Shown: positions 35,450 through 45,587, counted from the stretch's first letter. The stretch: DNA of 64,000 bases from Hyphomicrobiales bacterium (GCA_027487555.1 JAIYDI010000018.1:434001-498000), one strand, 5' to 3'. Translations and numbers: made by a program. The notes: generated by a model from the sequence alone, not told the origin.

Positions 35450-35593
35450 ATGAACATCCGTCAGAAATTCGCTCAGTTTGCCGCCTACAACCGCACCGTC
35501 CGCGAACTGAAGCAGCTCAGCACAAACCAGCTGCGTGATCTTGGCATCGATGCCGCCGACATCAAGATTGTGGCTAAGGCAGCTGTGCTCTAA
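35450..35593 (+). CDS. DUF1127 small protein
   Basis: 47 residues, MNIRQKFAQFAAYNRTVREL then KQLSTNQLRDLGIDAADI, the classic DUF1127 (YjiS-like) pattern. Such proteins are abundant in alphaproteobacteria, and studied members affect RNA turnover and phosphate or stress responses. AGGGGA precedes the ATG, and a strong terminator follows 32 bp after the stop, so it is monocistronic. Confidence 0.93.
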   Translation: MNIRQKFAQFAAYNRTVRELKQLSTNQLRDLGIDAADIKIVAKAAVL

Positions 35594-35625
35594 GCACAAC
35601 GTGCAGAACGGTTTGCTCTGCCAAC

Positions 35626-35658
35626 AAAGGCGCCCCCATCGGGCGCCTTTTGTTTTTG
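35626..35658 (+). terminator. intrinsic terminator of the DUF1127 gene
   Basis: A 10-bp stem AAAGGCGCCC/GGGCGCCTTT with a 5-base loop, followed by TGTTTTT. Confidence 0.9.
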
Positions 35659-35697
35659 ACGATTGATTTGCATTTTGGCGTGATCTCTCCCCGCACG

Positions 35698-35806
35698 CGG
35701 TGTCACCCCGGCGCAGGCCGGGGCCCATCCTGAGATTTCGCATTTCCCACCTGGCGGCTGCGGCTCCATCTCAGGCTGGGTGCCGGCCTTCGCCGGCATG
35801 ACACCG
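35698..35806. repeat. inverted pair of REP-like elements, family A
   Basis: The left arm contains GTGTCACCCCGGCGCAGGCC and the right arm is its inverse (GGCCTTCGCCGGCATGACAC), about 39 bp each around a 31-bp spacer. A third copy lies at 55541-55577. The pair can fold into one long hairpin. Confidence 0.75.
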
Positions 35807-35896
35807 TGTTTGCCGCAGGCCTGGTGACAGACCAAACCTCAGGCCACCTTGCCCCACCCGTCGCCGCATGCTCCGGTCTTGCCCAAGCTCAAGACC

Positions 35897-37039
35897 ATGC
35901 CGGAGAATCAGGTGTCCCTCGCCGCCCGTATCGACCGCGTCATCGACGACGCCATTGCCCGCCAGTCCATCGTCGGTGCGGTGGTCCTCGTCTGCAAGCA
36001 TGGCGAGGAGATCTATGCGCGGACGGCAGGGCACGCGGATCGGGAGGCGGGCATTCCCGTCCACGCCGACACGATCTTCCGGCTCGCCTCTGTCACCAAG
36101 CCCTTCGTTGCAGCCACCGCGCTGGCGATGATCGCAGAGGGCAAGATCGGCCTCGAGGATCAGGTGCGCGATTACCTGCCGTGGTTCCACCCGTTGACGC
36201 CAGGGGGCGATGCGGCGCGCATCACCATCCGCCACCTCCTCACGCATACTTCGGGCCTTGGGTACGATGCGGCGCAGGAGCAGCGCGGGCCCGGCAAGTC
36301 GGTCACGCTCGGCATCGTCGATACCGATCTCGACTACGAGACCAACTTCCGCCCGCTCAACGAGTTCCCGCTCGCCTTCGCGCCCGGCGAAGCCTGGAGC
36401 TATTCGATCGGCACCGACATTCTGGGCGCGCTGCTCGCCGCGGTGCATGGCGCGACGCTCGAAGCAACGATTGCCCACTATGTCACCGGCCCGCTCGGCC
36501 TCGGCGACTGCGCCTTCCACGTCACCGATCGCAACCGCCTTGCCAAGGCCTATGCCGATAACGCCGTTCCCGGCGAACCAGCCATCATCATGCCTGAGCC
36601 CTATCATGCGCCGGGCGAGGCGGGTTGGAAGGCCGGGTTCTCGCCCAATCGCCTTTTCAACCTCAAGGCCTTCCAGTCGGGCGGTGCAGGCATGGTCGGC
36701 ACGGCGCCTCAGGTAATGCTGTTTCTCGACACGCTGGCACGCGGCGGCGGATCGATACTGCCGGCCGAGCTTGCCGCGGCGGGGTTCGCCAACCAGATCG
36801 GCGATATCGAGAGCGAGCCGGGCATGCGCTTCGGCTATTTCGGCGCCGTCTGTCACGACCCCATCGCCGCGAATTCTCCGCTACCGGTCGGTGCCGTGCA
36901 ATGGGGCGGTGTCTACGGCAATACCTGGCTCGTCGATCGCGAACGCGGTCTCACTATGGTGTCGCTTTCCAACACTGCGCTTGAGGGCTGCATGGGTCCC
37001 TTCACCGACCACTTGCGGCGCGCGATCTATGCCGGCTGA
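35897..37039 (+). CDS. serine beta-lactamase-like hydrolase (class C/EstB type)
   Basis: A 380-residue serine hydrolase of the COG1680 family. The nucleophile motif SVTK is near residue 66, with HTSGLGYD and the Tyr in WSYSIGTDILG near 170. There is no signal peptide, which argues for a cytoplasmic esterase or peptidase rather than a resistance enzyme. ATG at 35897 is preferred; an in-frame ATG at 35849 adds 16 residues. It is preceded by a repeat pair. Confidence 0.85.
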   Translation: MPENQVSLAARIDRVIDDAIARQSIVGAVVLVCKHGEEIYARTAGHADREAGIPVHADTIFRLASVTKPFVAATALAMIAEGKIGLEDQVRDYLPWFHPLTPGGDAARITIRHLLTHTSGLGYDAAQEQRGPGKSVTLGIVDTDLDYETNFRPLNEFPLAFAPGEAWSYSIGTDILGALLAAVHGATLEATIAHYVTGPLGLGDCAFHVTDRNRLAKAYADNAVPGEPAIIMPEPYHAPGEAGWKAGFSPNRLFNLKAFQSGGAGMVGTAPQVMLFLDTLARGGGSILPAELAAAGFANQIGDIESEPGMRFGYFGAVCHDPIAANSPLPVGAVQWGGVYGNTWLVDRERGLTMVSLSNTALEGCMGPFTDHLRRAIYAG

Positions 37040-37379
37040 GCCGCCGACAGGTTCCGTTCATCAATACGGACGACCTGTGGCGAAACCCGCGCTTTTTTGC
37101 GGTTCACGCCCTGATCGCCCCGGGCGCCACCGCTCCGCAGAGGGGCGAAACCGGGCCGATGGCCTCGTCGCGACCAGCGCAAGCCGCTGATATTACAGCT
37201 TTTTCAACTTATCCCCGCGCTTCCCTGCCATGCAATAATGGCTTCGTTGGAAGAGACAGTGCAGCGGGGCAGAAAAACCCGTTCATCTTGGTTTCGCACT
37301 GGGTCCGAAACCTGGTTCTTTTTCCCGTTCAGGTGTCGAAAGGCAGCTGCGTTGAGTGCGGAAGAGGGGGCTCTACCCG
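37040..37379. other. 340-bp gap between convergent genes
   Basis: No gene is supported. A candidate plus-strand terminator is GGTTTCG/CGAAACC at 37290-37312 followed by TGGTTCTTTTT, which may serve the beta-lactamase-like gene. Confidence 0.45.
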
Positions 37380-39263
37380 TCAGTTTCCGCCATTGAAATG
37401 GTCGTAGATCTGCTGGGCGAGCGCGCTCGAAACGCCGGGTACCGAGGCGAGGTCGGCCAGCGCGGCGCGGGAGACAGCCTTGGCCGAACCGAAGCGTTGC
37501 AGCAATGCGCGCTTGCGTGCCGGCCCGATCCCCTCGATGTCATCGAGCGGGTTCTTGGTGATGTCCTTCTTGCGACGCGCCCTGTGCGTACCGATGGCAA
37601 ATCGATGCGCTTCGTCCCGCAGGCGTTGTACATAATAGAGCACCGGGTCGCGGTGCGGCAGCATGAAGGCCTCGCGGCCCTCAATGTGGAACTTCTCGCG
37701 GCCTGCATCGCGTTCCTCGCCCTTGGCGATGCCGATAAAGGTCACCTCGCGCGGCAGATTGAGTTCCGCAATCACCTCGCGCACGGCGTTCAGCTGCCCC
37801 GCGCCGCCGTCGATGAACACCACGTCCGGCCAGTCGGGCATGCCGGATTGGTCGTCGTCACTATCGAGCGGGCTCTCATTGGCAAGACGCGTGAAGCGGC
37901 GGGTCAGTACTTCGCGCATCATGCCGAAATCGTCGCCGGGCGCGATGTCGGTGCTCTTGATGTTGAAGGTGCGGTAGTGCTTTTTCGACAGGCCTTCCTC
38001 GCCCGCGACAATCATCGCGCCCACGGCATTGGTGCCCGAGATATGCGAGTTGTCGTAAACCTCGATGCGGCGGGGCGGGTCGTCGAGCCCGAACAGCGTC
38101 GCAACGCCATCAAGCAGCGTCTTCTGCGTTGCGCCCTCGGCCAGCTGCCGGCCCAGCGCCTCGCGGGCATTGGTCAGCGCGTGGCCAACAAGTTCCTTCT
38201 TTTCTCCGCGCTGCGGCGTCTGGATATGGACACGGTATCCGGCCCGCGCCGACAGCGCCTCCTCGATCAGCTCGCGTTCGGCCAGCTCATGCGAGATCAG
38301 AATCAGCCGGGGTGGCAGGCGATCTTCGTAGAACTGGCTGAGGAACGCCTCGAGCACCTCGGCTTCCGGCAGCGATGCGTCGGCCCGCGGGCGAAAGGCG
38401 TGGTTGCCCCAGTTCTGATAGGCGCGGAAGAAGAACACCTGCACGCAGAATTGCCCGGCCTCGTGTGAGATGGCGAAGACATCCGCCTCCTCGACCGAAC
38501 GGGCGACGACATCCCCTGTGGATTGCACCAACGCCAGCGCGCTCAAGCGGTCGCGGAGCAGGGCGGCTCTTTCGAAATCAAGGTTCTCGGCAGCAGCGTT
38601 CATGTCGCTGGCAAGGTGCTCCTGGACCACCTTTGACTTGCCGGAGAGGAACTGCCGCGCCTCGCTTACCAGTTCGTTGTAGTCGGCAATCGAGATCTCG
38701 CTGGTACACGGGGCCGAACAGCGCTTGATCTGGTGCAGCATGCAGGGCCGGGTTCGGGCCCTGTAGAAGCTGTCGGAGCAGGTGCGGAGCAGGAAGGCGC
38801 GCTGCAGCGCATTGATGGTGCGCTTCACTGCGAGGGCAGAGGCGAAGGGACCGAAGTAGTGCCCCTGCTTGCTACGAGAGCCACGGTGCTTCCGCAGCTC
38901 CGCTGCCTCGTGTTCAGTGGCGATCAGGATGTAGGGGAAGCTCTTGTCGTCCCTGAGCAGCACGTTGAAGCGGGGCTTCAGCCGCTTGATCAGGTTTGCC
39001 TCGAGCAGCAGCGCTTCGGCTTCTGTCTCGGTGCGCACGAATTCCATGTTCCGTGTCGCATCGATCATCCGCCGAATGCGGAGGTCGAGGCCTTCGGGGC
39101 GCGTGTAATTGGTCACCCGCGCCTTCAGGTTGCGGGCCTTGCCGACATAAACGACTTCGCCCTCCCCATCGTACATGCGGTAGACGCCCGGGCTGGCCGG
39201 CAGGGTCTTCACGAAGTTGCGGATGATGTCGGCGCCCGAAAGCGGTGCGGTATCGTCGGTCAT
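37380..39263 (-). CDS. uvrC: excinuclease ABC subunit C
   Basis: Makes both incisions in nucleotide excision repair. The 627 residues have the GIY-YIG domain (GVYRMYD...VVYVGKA near 25-45), a UVR motif near 205-240, the RNase H-like nuclease domain ([28 protein letters not shown]) and C-terminal HhH repeats ([18 protein letters not shown]). ATG at 39263 overlaps the SDR stop by ATGA; a longer in-frame ATG is 12 codons upstream. Confidence 0.97.
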   Translation of the reverse strand: MTDDTAPLSGADIIRNFVKTLPASPGVYRMYDGEGEVVYVGKARNLKARVTNYTRPEGLDLRIRRMIDATRNMEFVRTETEAEALLLEANLIKRLKPRFNVLLRDDKSFPYILIATEHEAAELRKHRGSRSKQGHYFGPFASALAVKRTINALQRAFLLRTCSDSFYRARTRPCMLHQIKRCSAPCTSEISIADYNELVSEARQFLSGKSKVVQEHLASDMNAAAENLDFERAALLRDRLSALALVQSTGDVVARSVEEADVFAISHEAGQFCVQVFFFRAYQNWGNHAFRPRADASLPEAEVLEAFLSQFYEDRLPPRLILISHELAERELIEEALSARAGYRVHIQTPQRGEKKELVGHALTNAREALGRQLAEGATQKTLLDGVATLFGLDDPPRRIEVYDNSHISGTNAVGAMIVAGEEGLSKKHYRTFNIKSTDIAPGDDFGMMREVLTRRFTRLANESPLDSDDDQSGMPDWPDVVFIDGGAGQLNAVREVIAELNLPREVTFIGIAKGEERDAGREKFHIEGREAFMLPHRDPVLYYVQRLRDEAHRFAIGTHRARRKKDITKNPLDDIEGIGPARKRALLQRFGSAKAVSRAALADLASVPGVSSALAQQIYDHFNGGN

Positions 39264-40051
39264 TTTTTGCGTGTGGTCGGTCCGCGGCGGTCGGGCCATT
39301 CGAGATGCTCGCCGCCATCTAGAGCCAGCATCTGGCCGGTGAAACTGGGGAGGGAGAGGATCGCCATCAAGCCGTCGGCGAGGCCTTCGGCATCGGCGGC
39401 GTGCTGCAATGGCAACTCGGCCAGCCGCTTCTCGTGTGCGTCCCTGGACACGCCGGGCGGCGGTACGGCGGGGCCAGGCGAGAGCGCATTCACCCGAATT
39501 CGCGGTGCCAGGGATTGCGCCAGCGTCCGCGTCAGCGTCCAGAGTGCCGACTTGCTGGCAGTGTAGCTGAAATAGGCGGGGCTGAGGTCGAGCACGCGGG
39601 CATCAATGATGTTGACGATGTCGCCAGTGGTTCCATCCGGCAACTGCGCGGCGAAATCCCGCGCGAGGAAGGCCGGAGCTTCGGCATGGATGGCGAAGTG
39701 CCGGTCCCAGATCGCCTCGTCAAGGTCTGTCACCGCATCGCGCTCGAACATCGATGCATTGTTCACGAGCAGGGTCAATGATCCCACAGCTTCCCTTGCC
39801 TCAGCAATGAGCGCCGCGCGTTGATTTCGATCCTGAAGGTCGGCCTGCACGGTCCGCGCCACTCCGCCCCCAGCGGCAATCGCCTTTGCCAAGGCATCAG
39901 CCTTGTCTGCCGATCGGCGGTAGTGGATGGCAACGGCCCAGCCGCTGCGTGCAAGACGACGCGCCATGGCTGCGCCGATCCTGTCCGCTGCGCCGGTGAT
40001 GAGGGCCGCGCGGTGTCCGCCAGCCTGGGTTGAGTTCGAGGTCGATGTCAT
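39260..40051 (-). CDS. SDR oxidoreductase, pteridine reductase/FolM-like
   Basis: A 263-residue short-chain dehydrogenase. The cofactor loop is TGAADRIG; the Arg in TGxxxRxG is the mark of PTR1/FolM-type enzymes that prefer NADPH. NNAS is near 97, and the catalytic pair sits in YTASK near 162. It is coupled to uvrC by ATGA. Pterin reduction is inference from the loop. Confidence 0.86.
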   Translation of the reverse strand: MTSTSNSTQAGGHRAALITGAADRIGAAMARRLARSGWAVAIHYRRSADKADALAKAIAAGGGVARTVQADLQDRNQRAALIAEAREAVGSLTLLVNNASMFERDAVTDLDEAIWDRHFAIHAEAPAFLARDFAAQLPDGTTGDIVNIIDARVLDLSPAYFSYTASKSALWTLTRTLAQSLAPRIRVNALSPGPAVPPPGVSRDAHEKRLAELPLQHAADAEGLADGLMAILSLPSFTGQMLALDGGEHLEWPDRRGPTTRKK

Positions 40052-40200
40052 CAGTCACCTGCCAGTCTATGGTGTGGCCAGTTCATCTGCAAACCGGGTC
40101 GACCTTTGCCCCATTGCGCCGGGCCTGCACTTGCCTATGCTCCGCCATCATCCCCGTCCGGCGGCAACGCGCTGCCTGCGGCCAACCCCGGACTTTTCCC

Positions 40201-41145
40201 GTGACTTCCGTATCAAACGCGACTCCGCGCCGCACCGTCGACAATGTGGCCCTCGGCATTACCCTATCAATAGCGGCCACAGTCATCTTTGGCGTTCAGG
40301 ACGCCATGGCGAAGCTGCTCGTTCAGGACTATTCGCCCTTCCAATTGGCAATGATCCGTTTCTGGGCCTTTGCCGCCTTCTCCTTGTTTCTCGTGGCGCG
40401 GCAAGGACGCCTGCGTACGGCTTTCCACTCGAAGCAACCGGTCACGCAGTTGATACGCGCGACCCTTCTGGTCGTCGATATCTGGCTTTTCGCAGCGGCA
40501 TTGAAGACGGTTCCGCTGGCGGAGTTGCAGGCTATTGTTCTGATATATCCACTGCTCGCTACACTCGCTGCCATCCCGCTCCTCGGCGAGAAGGTCGGAC
40601 TCTTCCGCTTTGCTGCTGTCGCCGTGGGTTTTCTCGGGGCGCTGGTCATTGTTCGTCCCGGCGGGCTGCCTCTCGACCTTGGCGTGCTGTATGCGGTCCT
40701 CTCGGCGATCTGCTACGCACTCTATATCGCGCTGACCCGAAAGGTGTCAGCAACAGACAGTACCGCAACCAGCATGCTCTATGTCGGAACGGTTGGTCTC
40801 GTCCTTACGACGGCGGTCGGCTTGTTCTTCTGGCAGCCAGTGGATTGGCAATCAGTGCCCCTTCTGGCGGGGGTTATGGTCACGACAGTTTCCGCCCATG
40901 GCATCATGATGGTTGCACTTTCGCGCGCGCCTGCGAGCACCCTGCAGCCGTTCAACTATTTTTCTCTACCTTGGGGGATACTGCTAAGCTGGACGATCTT
41001 CGGCCACCTTATCGATCCCATTGCCTTGGTCGGCGCCCTCGTCATCGCCGGCGCTGGTCTAGCGGTCATGACCCGGGAACGACAGATCTCCGTGCAGCGC
41101 AGGAAAGATGGAAAGCCGACGACTGCCGAGCGCGCTCCGCGCTAA
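40201..41145 (+). CDS. DMT/EamA-family exporter
   Basis: A 314-residue inner-membrane protein with ten predicted TM helices in two EamA halves (GITLSIAATVIFGVQDAMAKLL and DLGVLYAVLSAICYALYIALTRK). The GTG at 40201 is my best start; the upstream in-frame stretch is unrelated. The substrate is unknown. Convergent with the DUF2177 gene, overlapping by 4 bp. Confidence 0.88.
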   Translation: MTSVSNATPRRTVDNVALGITLSIAATVIFGVQDAMAKLLVQDYSPFQLAMIRFWAFAAFSLFLVARQGRLRTAFHSKQPVTQLIRATLLVVDIWLFAAALKTVPLAELQAIVLIYPLLATLAAIPLLGEKVGLFRFAAVAVGFLGALVIVRPGGLPLDLGVLYAVLSAICYALYIALTRKVSATDSTATSMLYVGTVGLVLTTAVGLFFWQPVDWQSVPLLAGVMVTTVSAHGIMMVALSRAPASTLQPFNYFSLPWGILLSWTIFGHLIDPIALVGALVIAGAGLAVMTRERQISVQRRKDGKPTTAERAPR

Positions 41146-41570
41146 TTCCCGATTTTCAGCAGGTTTACGATCAGGACACCGCCTGCGGCACTCACGGCTG
41201 TAACGAACGTGCCCCATGACATATCGATGATCGCCACTGTGGGCGTGAACCCGCGTATCGTGGCAAGGTTCGTGAGGTCGTAAGTTCCATAGGCCACAAG
41301 CCCGAACAATGCGCCCATCCATAGTGCCTTGCCGACATTGCCTTCGGCCGGGTTCGAGACGAGCACGACGAGACCGAGCACATAGATGAGATAGAACCCG
41401 GCGGCGATGGCAAGGTTTGGTTCGGCGAGCAGCAGGTTGCCGATTTCCTTCCGATAGATCGGACCTGTGCTCAGCGACAGCCACACGAAGTCGAGCGCAA
41501 AGAAGATCACGGCGGTGGCAGCGTAGAGGGAAAGGTTGCGGGTCACATCGTTCTCTGCGTTTCGGGTCAC
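41142..41570 (-). CDS. DUF2177 membrane protein
   Basis: A 142-residue four-TM protein with the DUF2177 landmarks LDFVWLSL, YLIYVLGLVVLV, GTYDLTNLATIRGF and DMSWGTFVTAV. Function unknown in the family. Confidence 0.9.
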   Translation of the reverse strand: MTRNAENDVTRNLSLYAATAVIFFALDFVWLSLSTGPIYRKEIGNLLLAEPNLAIAAGFYLIYVLGLVVLVSNPAEGNVGKALWMGALFGLVAYGTYDLTNLATIRGFTPTVAIIDMSWGTFVTAVSAAGGVLIVNLLKIGN

Positions 41571-41670
41571 GTTTGGGGTGAACGTTGACGACCCTTCGAA
41601 AGATCACCCAGCTTGCACTTGAATTCCGTGCGAGCACAAGTCACCTCATGTGTCGATTGTGGAGCATGTG

Positions 41671-42111
41671 ATGTTCATCGTTCTTGAAGTGCTGATTGTG
41701 CTTGGCCTGATCGCCTTGGCGGTCAGCTACCTGATGCGCGGACGCCGCGACGCGGTTCGGCAGGAGCTTACCGCACAGCGCGTCGAGGCCTATATGCAGA
41801 CCATCAGGCGGGAAGGGGCCGGTCATCCACTCAACATCATGACAGATGACGAGTTGCGGGACGTGCTGGCCGCGACGGCAAGGAACCTGCGCATCCAGTC
41901 CGAGCGTCGGTGGTATCTGTTGGTGGCAGCGACGGCGCTTGGCTTCTTTACAGCCATCATGATCGGCACCCAGGATGGGTCGCGCGGTTTCGCCATCGCT
42001 CTCGTCGTGGTCGGTTTAGTCGTCTATGGGCTCAACGAATATGCGGGCCGCCGGATGCGGCAGCCCCTTGAAGCGCGCGGGATAGATCCGGAGCGCCTCA
42101 AGGTCGAGTAG
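41671..42111 (+). CDS. hypothetical three-TM membrane protein
   Basis: 146 residues: TM at about 2-22, a cytoplasmic helical linker, then TM pair at about 87-105 and 112-130. The linker motif PLNIMTDDELRDVLAATARNLR is not one I recognise. ATG at 41671 has GGAG seven bases upstream and is preferred over the GTG at 41650. Confidence 0.7.
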   Translation: MFIVLEVLIVLGLIALAVSYLMRGRRDAVRQELTAQRVEAYMQTIRREGAGHPLNIMTDDELRDVLAATARNLRIQSERRWYLLVAATALGFFTAIMIGTQDGSRGFAIALVVVGLVVYGLNEYAGRRMRQPLEARGIDPERLKVE

Positions 42112-42139
42112 GCTGATGACGGTCTAGTGGGTCGCGGCC

Positions 42140-42550
42140 TCAATCGGAAATGCAGAACGAGGCATTGCTCCCGCCTACACAAATCTGACTATTGTAACCT
42201 GGGTGTCCCCAGTATGGACGATGGAAGTGCGGGCGGAAGACGGGACGCGGGCGTTCGATGTAGTAATAGCCCTCGTCTTCGTCGTCATAGCGGCTTTGCG
42301 TCAGAAAATTGGCGTTGACCCAACCGTTCGGGCCAGGCTTCGACACAAAGCACCACGCGCCCCTGCAATACTCGACGTCGACCCGCTCGCCTCGGCGCAG
42401 CACGTCGAGTACCGGATAGCCGGTGCCGTTTCCGGCGCGCACGTTGACTGTCGATGACGCCCATGCAGCAGCGGCCTGTGCGGTTGCCGCACAGCCAAAC
42501 ATAGCTGCAATGGTGACTAGAACGGCGAGACTAGAGCGTTTCCATGCCAT
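42140..42550 (-). CDS. secreted SH3-like domain protein (1)
   Basis: 136 residues with a signal peptide (cleavage near AQA, residue 27), then a bacterial SH3-like domain (TVNVRAGNGTGYPVLDVLRRGERVDV, GWVNANFL) and a His/Tyr/Pro-rich tail ending ICVGGSNASFCISD. AAGGAG supports the start. It shares the tail with the next gene, so both come from one duplication. Confidence 0.9.
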   Translation of the reverse strand: MAWKRSSLAVLVTIAAMFGCAATAQAAAAWASSTVNVRAGNGTGYPVLDVLRRGERVDVEYCRGAWCFVSKPGPNGWVNANFLTQSRYDDEDEGYYYIERPRPVFRPHFHRPYWGHPGYNSQICVGGSNASFCISD

Positions 42551-42633
42551 TTCGGAACTCCTTGGCGTAAGTCTTGAATCGTCCCCAGCCCACACGCGAC
42601 GGATTGTCGTCTCCACGAGATGAACCAAAGCTG

Positions 42634-42668
42634 AACAAAAGCCGCCGCCGGAGTTATCCGGCGGCGGT
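42634..42668 (-). terminator. intrinsic terminator of SH3 gene (2)
   Basis: A perfect stem CCGCCGCCGG/CCGGCGGCGG with a 6-base loop followed on the minus strand by CTTTTGTT, 31 bp after the gene. Confidence 0.8.
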
Positions 42669-42698
42669 CTTTGCGGACCCAAAAAGGGTCGGTTGGAC

Positions 42699-43061
42699 TT
42701 AGTGGAAGCTGCCCAGGCAGAACGAAGCGTTGTCGCCACCCACGCAGACCGAGCCGCCGATATGCGGGTGGCCAGGGTGATCCGGATAGTCCCAGTACTC
42801 GGGGTCGAAGTCGAGAACGCTGGCGCGGACCCAACCGTCGGTGCCCGGGATCTTGATCTTGTACCAGCTGCCCCATGCAGCGATCACGCGGACCTTGTCC
42901 CCTTCGTCAACGGAGTTGACGCCAGGCGAACTGGATTTGTGGTTGAGCCGCACGACGGCGTCACGTTCGACCCAAGCCCACTGAGCGGCGAAGCTGGCGC
43001 CTGCGGTGGCGATTGTCAGGAGGGTAGCGATCGAAACGGCTTTCAGCGAACGAGTGAACAT
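42699..43061 (-). CDS. secreted SH3-like domain protein (2)
   Basis: 120 residues, with signal peptide (cleavage near SFA, residue 25), an SH3-like domain (VVRLNHKSSSPGVNSVDEGDKVRVI, GWVRASVL) and the shared tail SVCVGGDNASFCLGSFH. AAAGGA supports the start. Periplasmic or cell-wall binding is inferred from family. Confidence 0.9.
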   Translation of the reverse strand: MFTRSLKAVSIATLLTIATAGASFAAQWAWVERDAVVRLNHKSSSPGVNSVDEGDKVRVIAAWGSWYKIKIPGTDGWVRASVLDFDPEYWDYPDHPGHPHIGGSVCVGGDNASFCLGSFH

Positions 43062-43144
43062 TTCGTGTCCTTTCAGGGTGCTTGGCATCACTGCCTTGAC
43101 AACCACCCTATTGCCGGCTGCCTGAATGGCTGCTGAATTGCCCG

Positions 43145-43504
43145 TTAAGGTGTCGGCTTCCCAACGGGCTTTCTTGGCCACCCATCGCGGAACGGATCGA
43201 ATAGTGGCCTCCACGGCGTAACCTGTGCCTTGGCGCTGACACCGCTCAGCCGATCCGCCTCAACCCAACCGATCGCTTGGCCCCGCTTGTTTACGATGAG
43301 GCACCAGCCGTGCTCGTGCGTGCAGGTCCTTAGGGCGAAGGTCGCACCGTTTCTCACCCCACCTATCACGGCAGATCGCCAACTTGGACCGGCACGCAGG
43401 TCGACATTGCCCATGACTTTCGCCTGGTATTTCGAATCTGAAATGGACGGTGTTACCGCCAGCGTACCGAGCGCCAAACCTGCAAGAATGGCCACACGCA
43501 ACAT
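43145..43504 (-). CDS. secreted SH3-like domain protein (3)
   Basis: 119 residues, hydrophobic N-terminus (signal peptide or anchor, about 2-20), then an SH3-like domain (NVDLRAGPSWRSAVIGGVRNGATF, GWVEADRL) with paired Cys. The tail differs from the other two. GGAGG precedes ATG at 43504. Confidence 0.88.
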   Translation of the reverse strand: MLRVAILAGLALGTLAVTPSISDSKYQAKVMGNVDLRAGPSWRSAVIGGVRNGATFALRTCTHEHGWCLIVNKRGQAIGWVEADRLSGVSAKAQVTPWRPLFDPFRDGWPRKPVGKPTP

Positions 43505-43661
43505 TCGCCTGCCTCCAAAGCCCTGCACAAAAATGAGACGCAAGCGCAGTTCCATGCCGATCAGAATACTACATCAGCGCCAAGCGCAAACCGCGTCACA
43601 AAGCCTTGCGGAGGCTGTGAGGTCGAAGTGGGATGTGGTACGGCATGGTCATAGGTGACAC

Positions 43662-45587
43662 ATGCGTTTCAGCGACACATTTCTCGAAGAGATCAGACAG
43701 CGTATCCCGATCTCGCAAGTGGTCGGCGAGCTTGTGATTTGGGATAAGCGCAAGAGTCAGCCCAACCGTGGGGACTTCTGGGCGTGTTGCCCGTTCCACG
43801 GCGAAAAGACCCCGAGCTTCCACGCAGACGACCGAAAGGGCATCTATCACTGCTTCGGTTGCGGCGTGACCGGGGATCATTTCCGCTTTCTGACGGAGCG
43901 GGGCGGCATGAGCTTTCCCGAGGCCGTGGAGAAGCTTGCTGGGATGGCAGGCTTGTCCATGCCAGCGCGTGACGCACGGGAAGAGGCGCGCGAGGAAGTC
44001 CGTCGTACACTGTACGACGTGATGGAGATCGCCACCCGATTCTTCGAGGCGGCGCTGGCCCACAATGTCGGTGCGCGGGCGCGTGGCTACCTCGCCGGGC
44101 GCGGGGTCAGCGTATCCGCGCAGGCGCGGTTCCGCCTTGGCTTCGCTCCTGACAATTCGAACGGATTGAAGGAGCATCTTGCTGCCAATGGGGTTTCAGC
44201 GGAAGAGATGGTCGCAGCGGGTCTGGTGGTCAATCGCGAGGACAGTCCGCTGTCGTACGATCGGTTCCGCAACCGGGTCATGTTTCCGATTTCCGATTTC
44301 CGTGGCCGTGTTATCGCCTTCGGTGGACGCGCAATGTCCCCTGATGTACCCGCGAAGTATCTCAACTCGCCGGAGACCGAGCTTTTTCATAAACGTAGTA
44401 CCCTGTATAACGGCGACAAGGCGCGAGAGGCGGCGCGCAACGGCCGGGAGGTTATCGTCGTCGAGGGATACCTCGATGTCATCTCGGCAGTCGTGGCTGG
44501 CTTCGAGGGCACCGTCGCGCCGTTGGGGACTGCACTCACGGAGGAGCACATCCAGATGCTCTGGAAGATGAGTGACGGGCCAATTTTGTGCTTCGACGGC
44601 GATGCGGCCGGGCAGCGGGCAACTGCCCGTGCCGCGGAACTTGTGCTTCCAGTCTTGCAGCCAGGAAAGACTGTTCGGATTGCTACCTTGCCGGACGGAC
44701 AGGATCCGGATGACCTGATAAAGGCGGCTGGCCGGGGCGCCTTCGAAGACGTGATTTCGCGGGCGCGGTCTCTTTCGGACGTTCTGTGGGCGATCGAAAC
44801 GGGTGGCATTGTGCCCGAAACACCCGAGGCGCGCGCTGCGCTTGAAGGCCGGCTGCGTAGCAAGGCAGCGTCTATCGCCGACCAATCGGTACGGCGACAC
44901 TACCAGCAGGCTTTCGACGAGCGCTTGCGGGCTTTTTTCACGCCTATCCGAACCAGAAGCTGGGACGCACGCGGGACTTCCCACAACCCGGCCGGGCGGT
45001 TGGGTGGTAGTCGTGCCTCGCCCAAGCTGGTGATTTCCGACAGTCTCAAGAACTCGCGCCTGATGCGATCGGGGAGCAATGTCGACATCACGCCGCGAGA
45101 GGCTGCTATTCTACTGGCCCTCGCGCACCACCCCTCGCTTTGCGAGAGCCGTCTGGAGGATCTGGCGGACCTTGAGCTGTCGTCTGAAACCGGCCGCCGC
45201 ATGCTGTCAACCATGCTTGAGCTGGTCACCCATGACCATGACCTCACGGAAGGGGGGCTGCGCGCTGCGCTGGAACTCCGTGGGTTCGGTCAGTTGCTCG
45301 ACCGTATGCGCGAGTTGCTGTCGCGCCAGGGCATATGGCAGGTGGCAGTCGACGTGGCCGATGCTGACGCTGAGATCGGGCTAAAGCACGCGTTGGCCTT
45401 GCATTACAAATCGGTTGAGCTAAATAGGGCTCTTAGATCAGCCGAAGTTGCGCTGGGCGATGACCCGAGCGAAGAGACATTCGAACGGCTGCGAGACATT
45501 CAGAACCAGATTACCACTGTCGATGGCACAGAGGCATTGATCGAAGGGTTTGGTTCGTTATCAGGACGCGCGACACGCAGCTTCTAG
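43662..45587 (+). CDS. dnaG: DNA primase
   Basis: Synthesises primers at the replication fork. The 641 residues have the zinc ribbon CPFHGEKTPSF...HCFGCG (about 42-67), the TOPRIM domain with VVEGYLDVI near 265 and CFDGDAAGQ, and the C-terminal DnaB-binding domain. Followed 175 bp later by rpoD, a widespread pair. Confidence 0.98.
   Translation: MRFSDTFLEEIRQRIPISQVVGELVIWDKRKSQPNRGDFWACCPFHGEKTPSFHADDRKGIYHCFGCGVTGDHFRFLTERGGMSFPEAVEKLAGMAGLSMPARDAREEAREEVRRTLYDVMEIATRFFEAALAHNVGARARGYLAGRGVSVSAQARFRLGFAPDNSNGLKEHLAANGVSAEEMVAAGLVVNREDSPLSYDRFRNRVMFPISDFRGRVIAFGGRAMSPDVPAKYLNSPETELFHKRSTLYNGDKAREAARNGREVIVVEGYLDVISAVVAGFEGTVAPLGTALTEEHIQMLWKMSDGPILCFDGDAAGQRATARAAELVLPVLQPGKTVRIATLPDGQDPDDLIKAAGRGAFEDVISRARSLSDVLWAIETGGIVPETPEARAALEGRLRSKAASIADQSVRRHYQQAFDERLRAFFTPIRTRSWDARGTSHNPAGRLGGSRASPKLVISDSLKNSRLMRSGSNVDITPREAAILLALAHHPSLCESRLEDLADLELSSETGRRMLSTMLELVTHDHDLTEGGLRAALELRGFGQLLDRMRELLSRQGIWQVAVDVADADAEIGLKHALALHYKSVELNRALRSAEVALGDDPSEETFERLRDIQNQITTVDGTEALIEGFGSLSGRATRSF

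Noticed and set aside
35698-35806. Possible CRISPR or IS terminal repeats
   Set aside because: There is only one inverted pair with a short spacer and no transposase; it matches a dispersed REP family.
35897-37039. Antibiotic-resistance beta-lactamase
   Set aside because: There is SVTK and a Tyr motif but no signal peptide; the COG1680 family is mostly esterases and peptidases.
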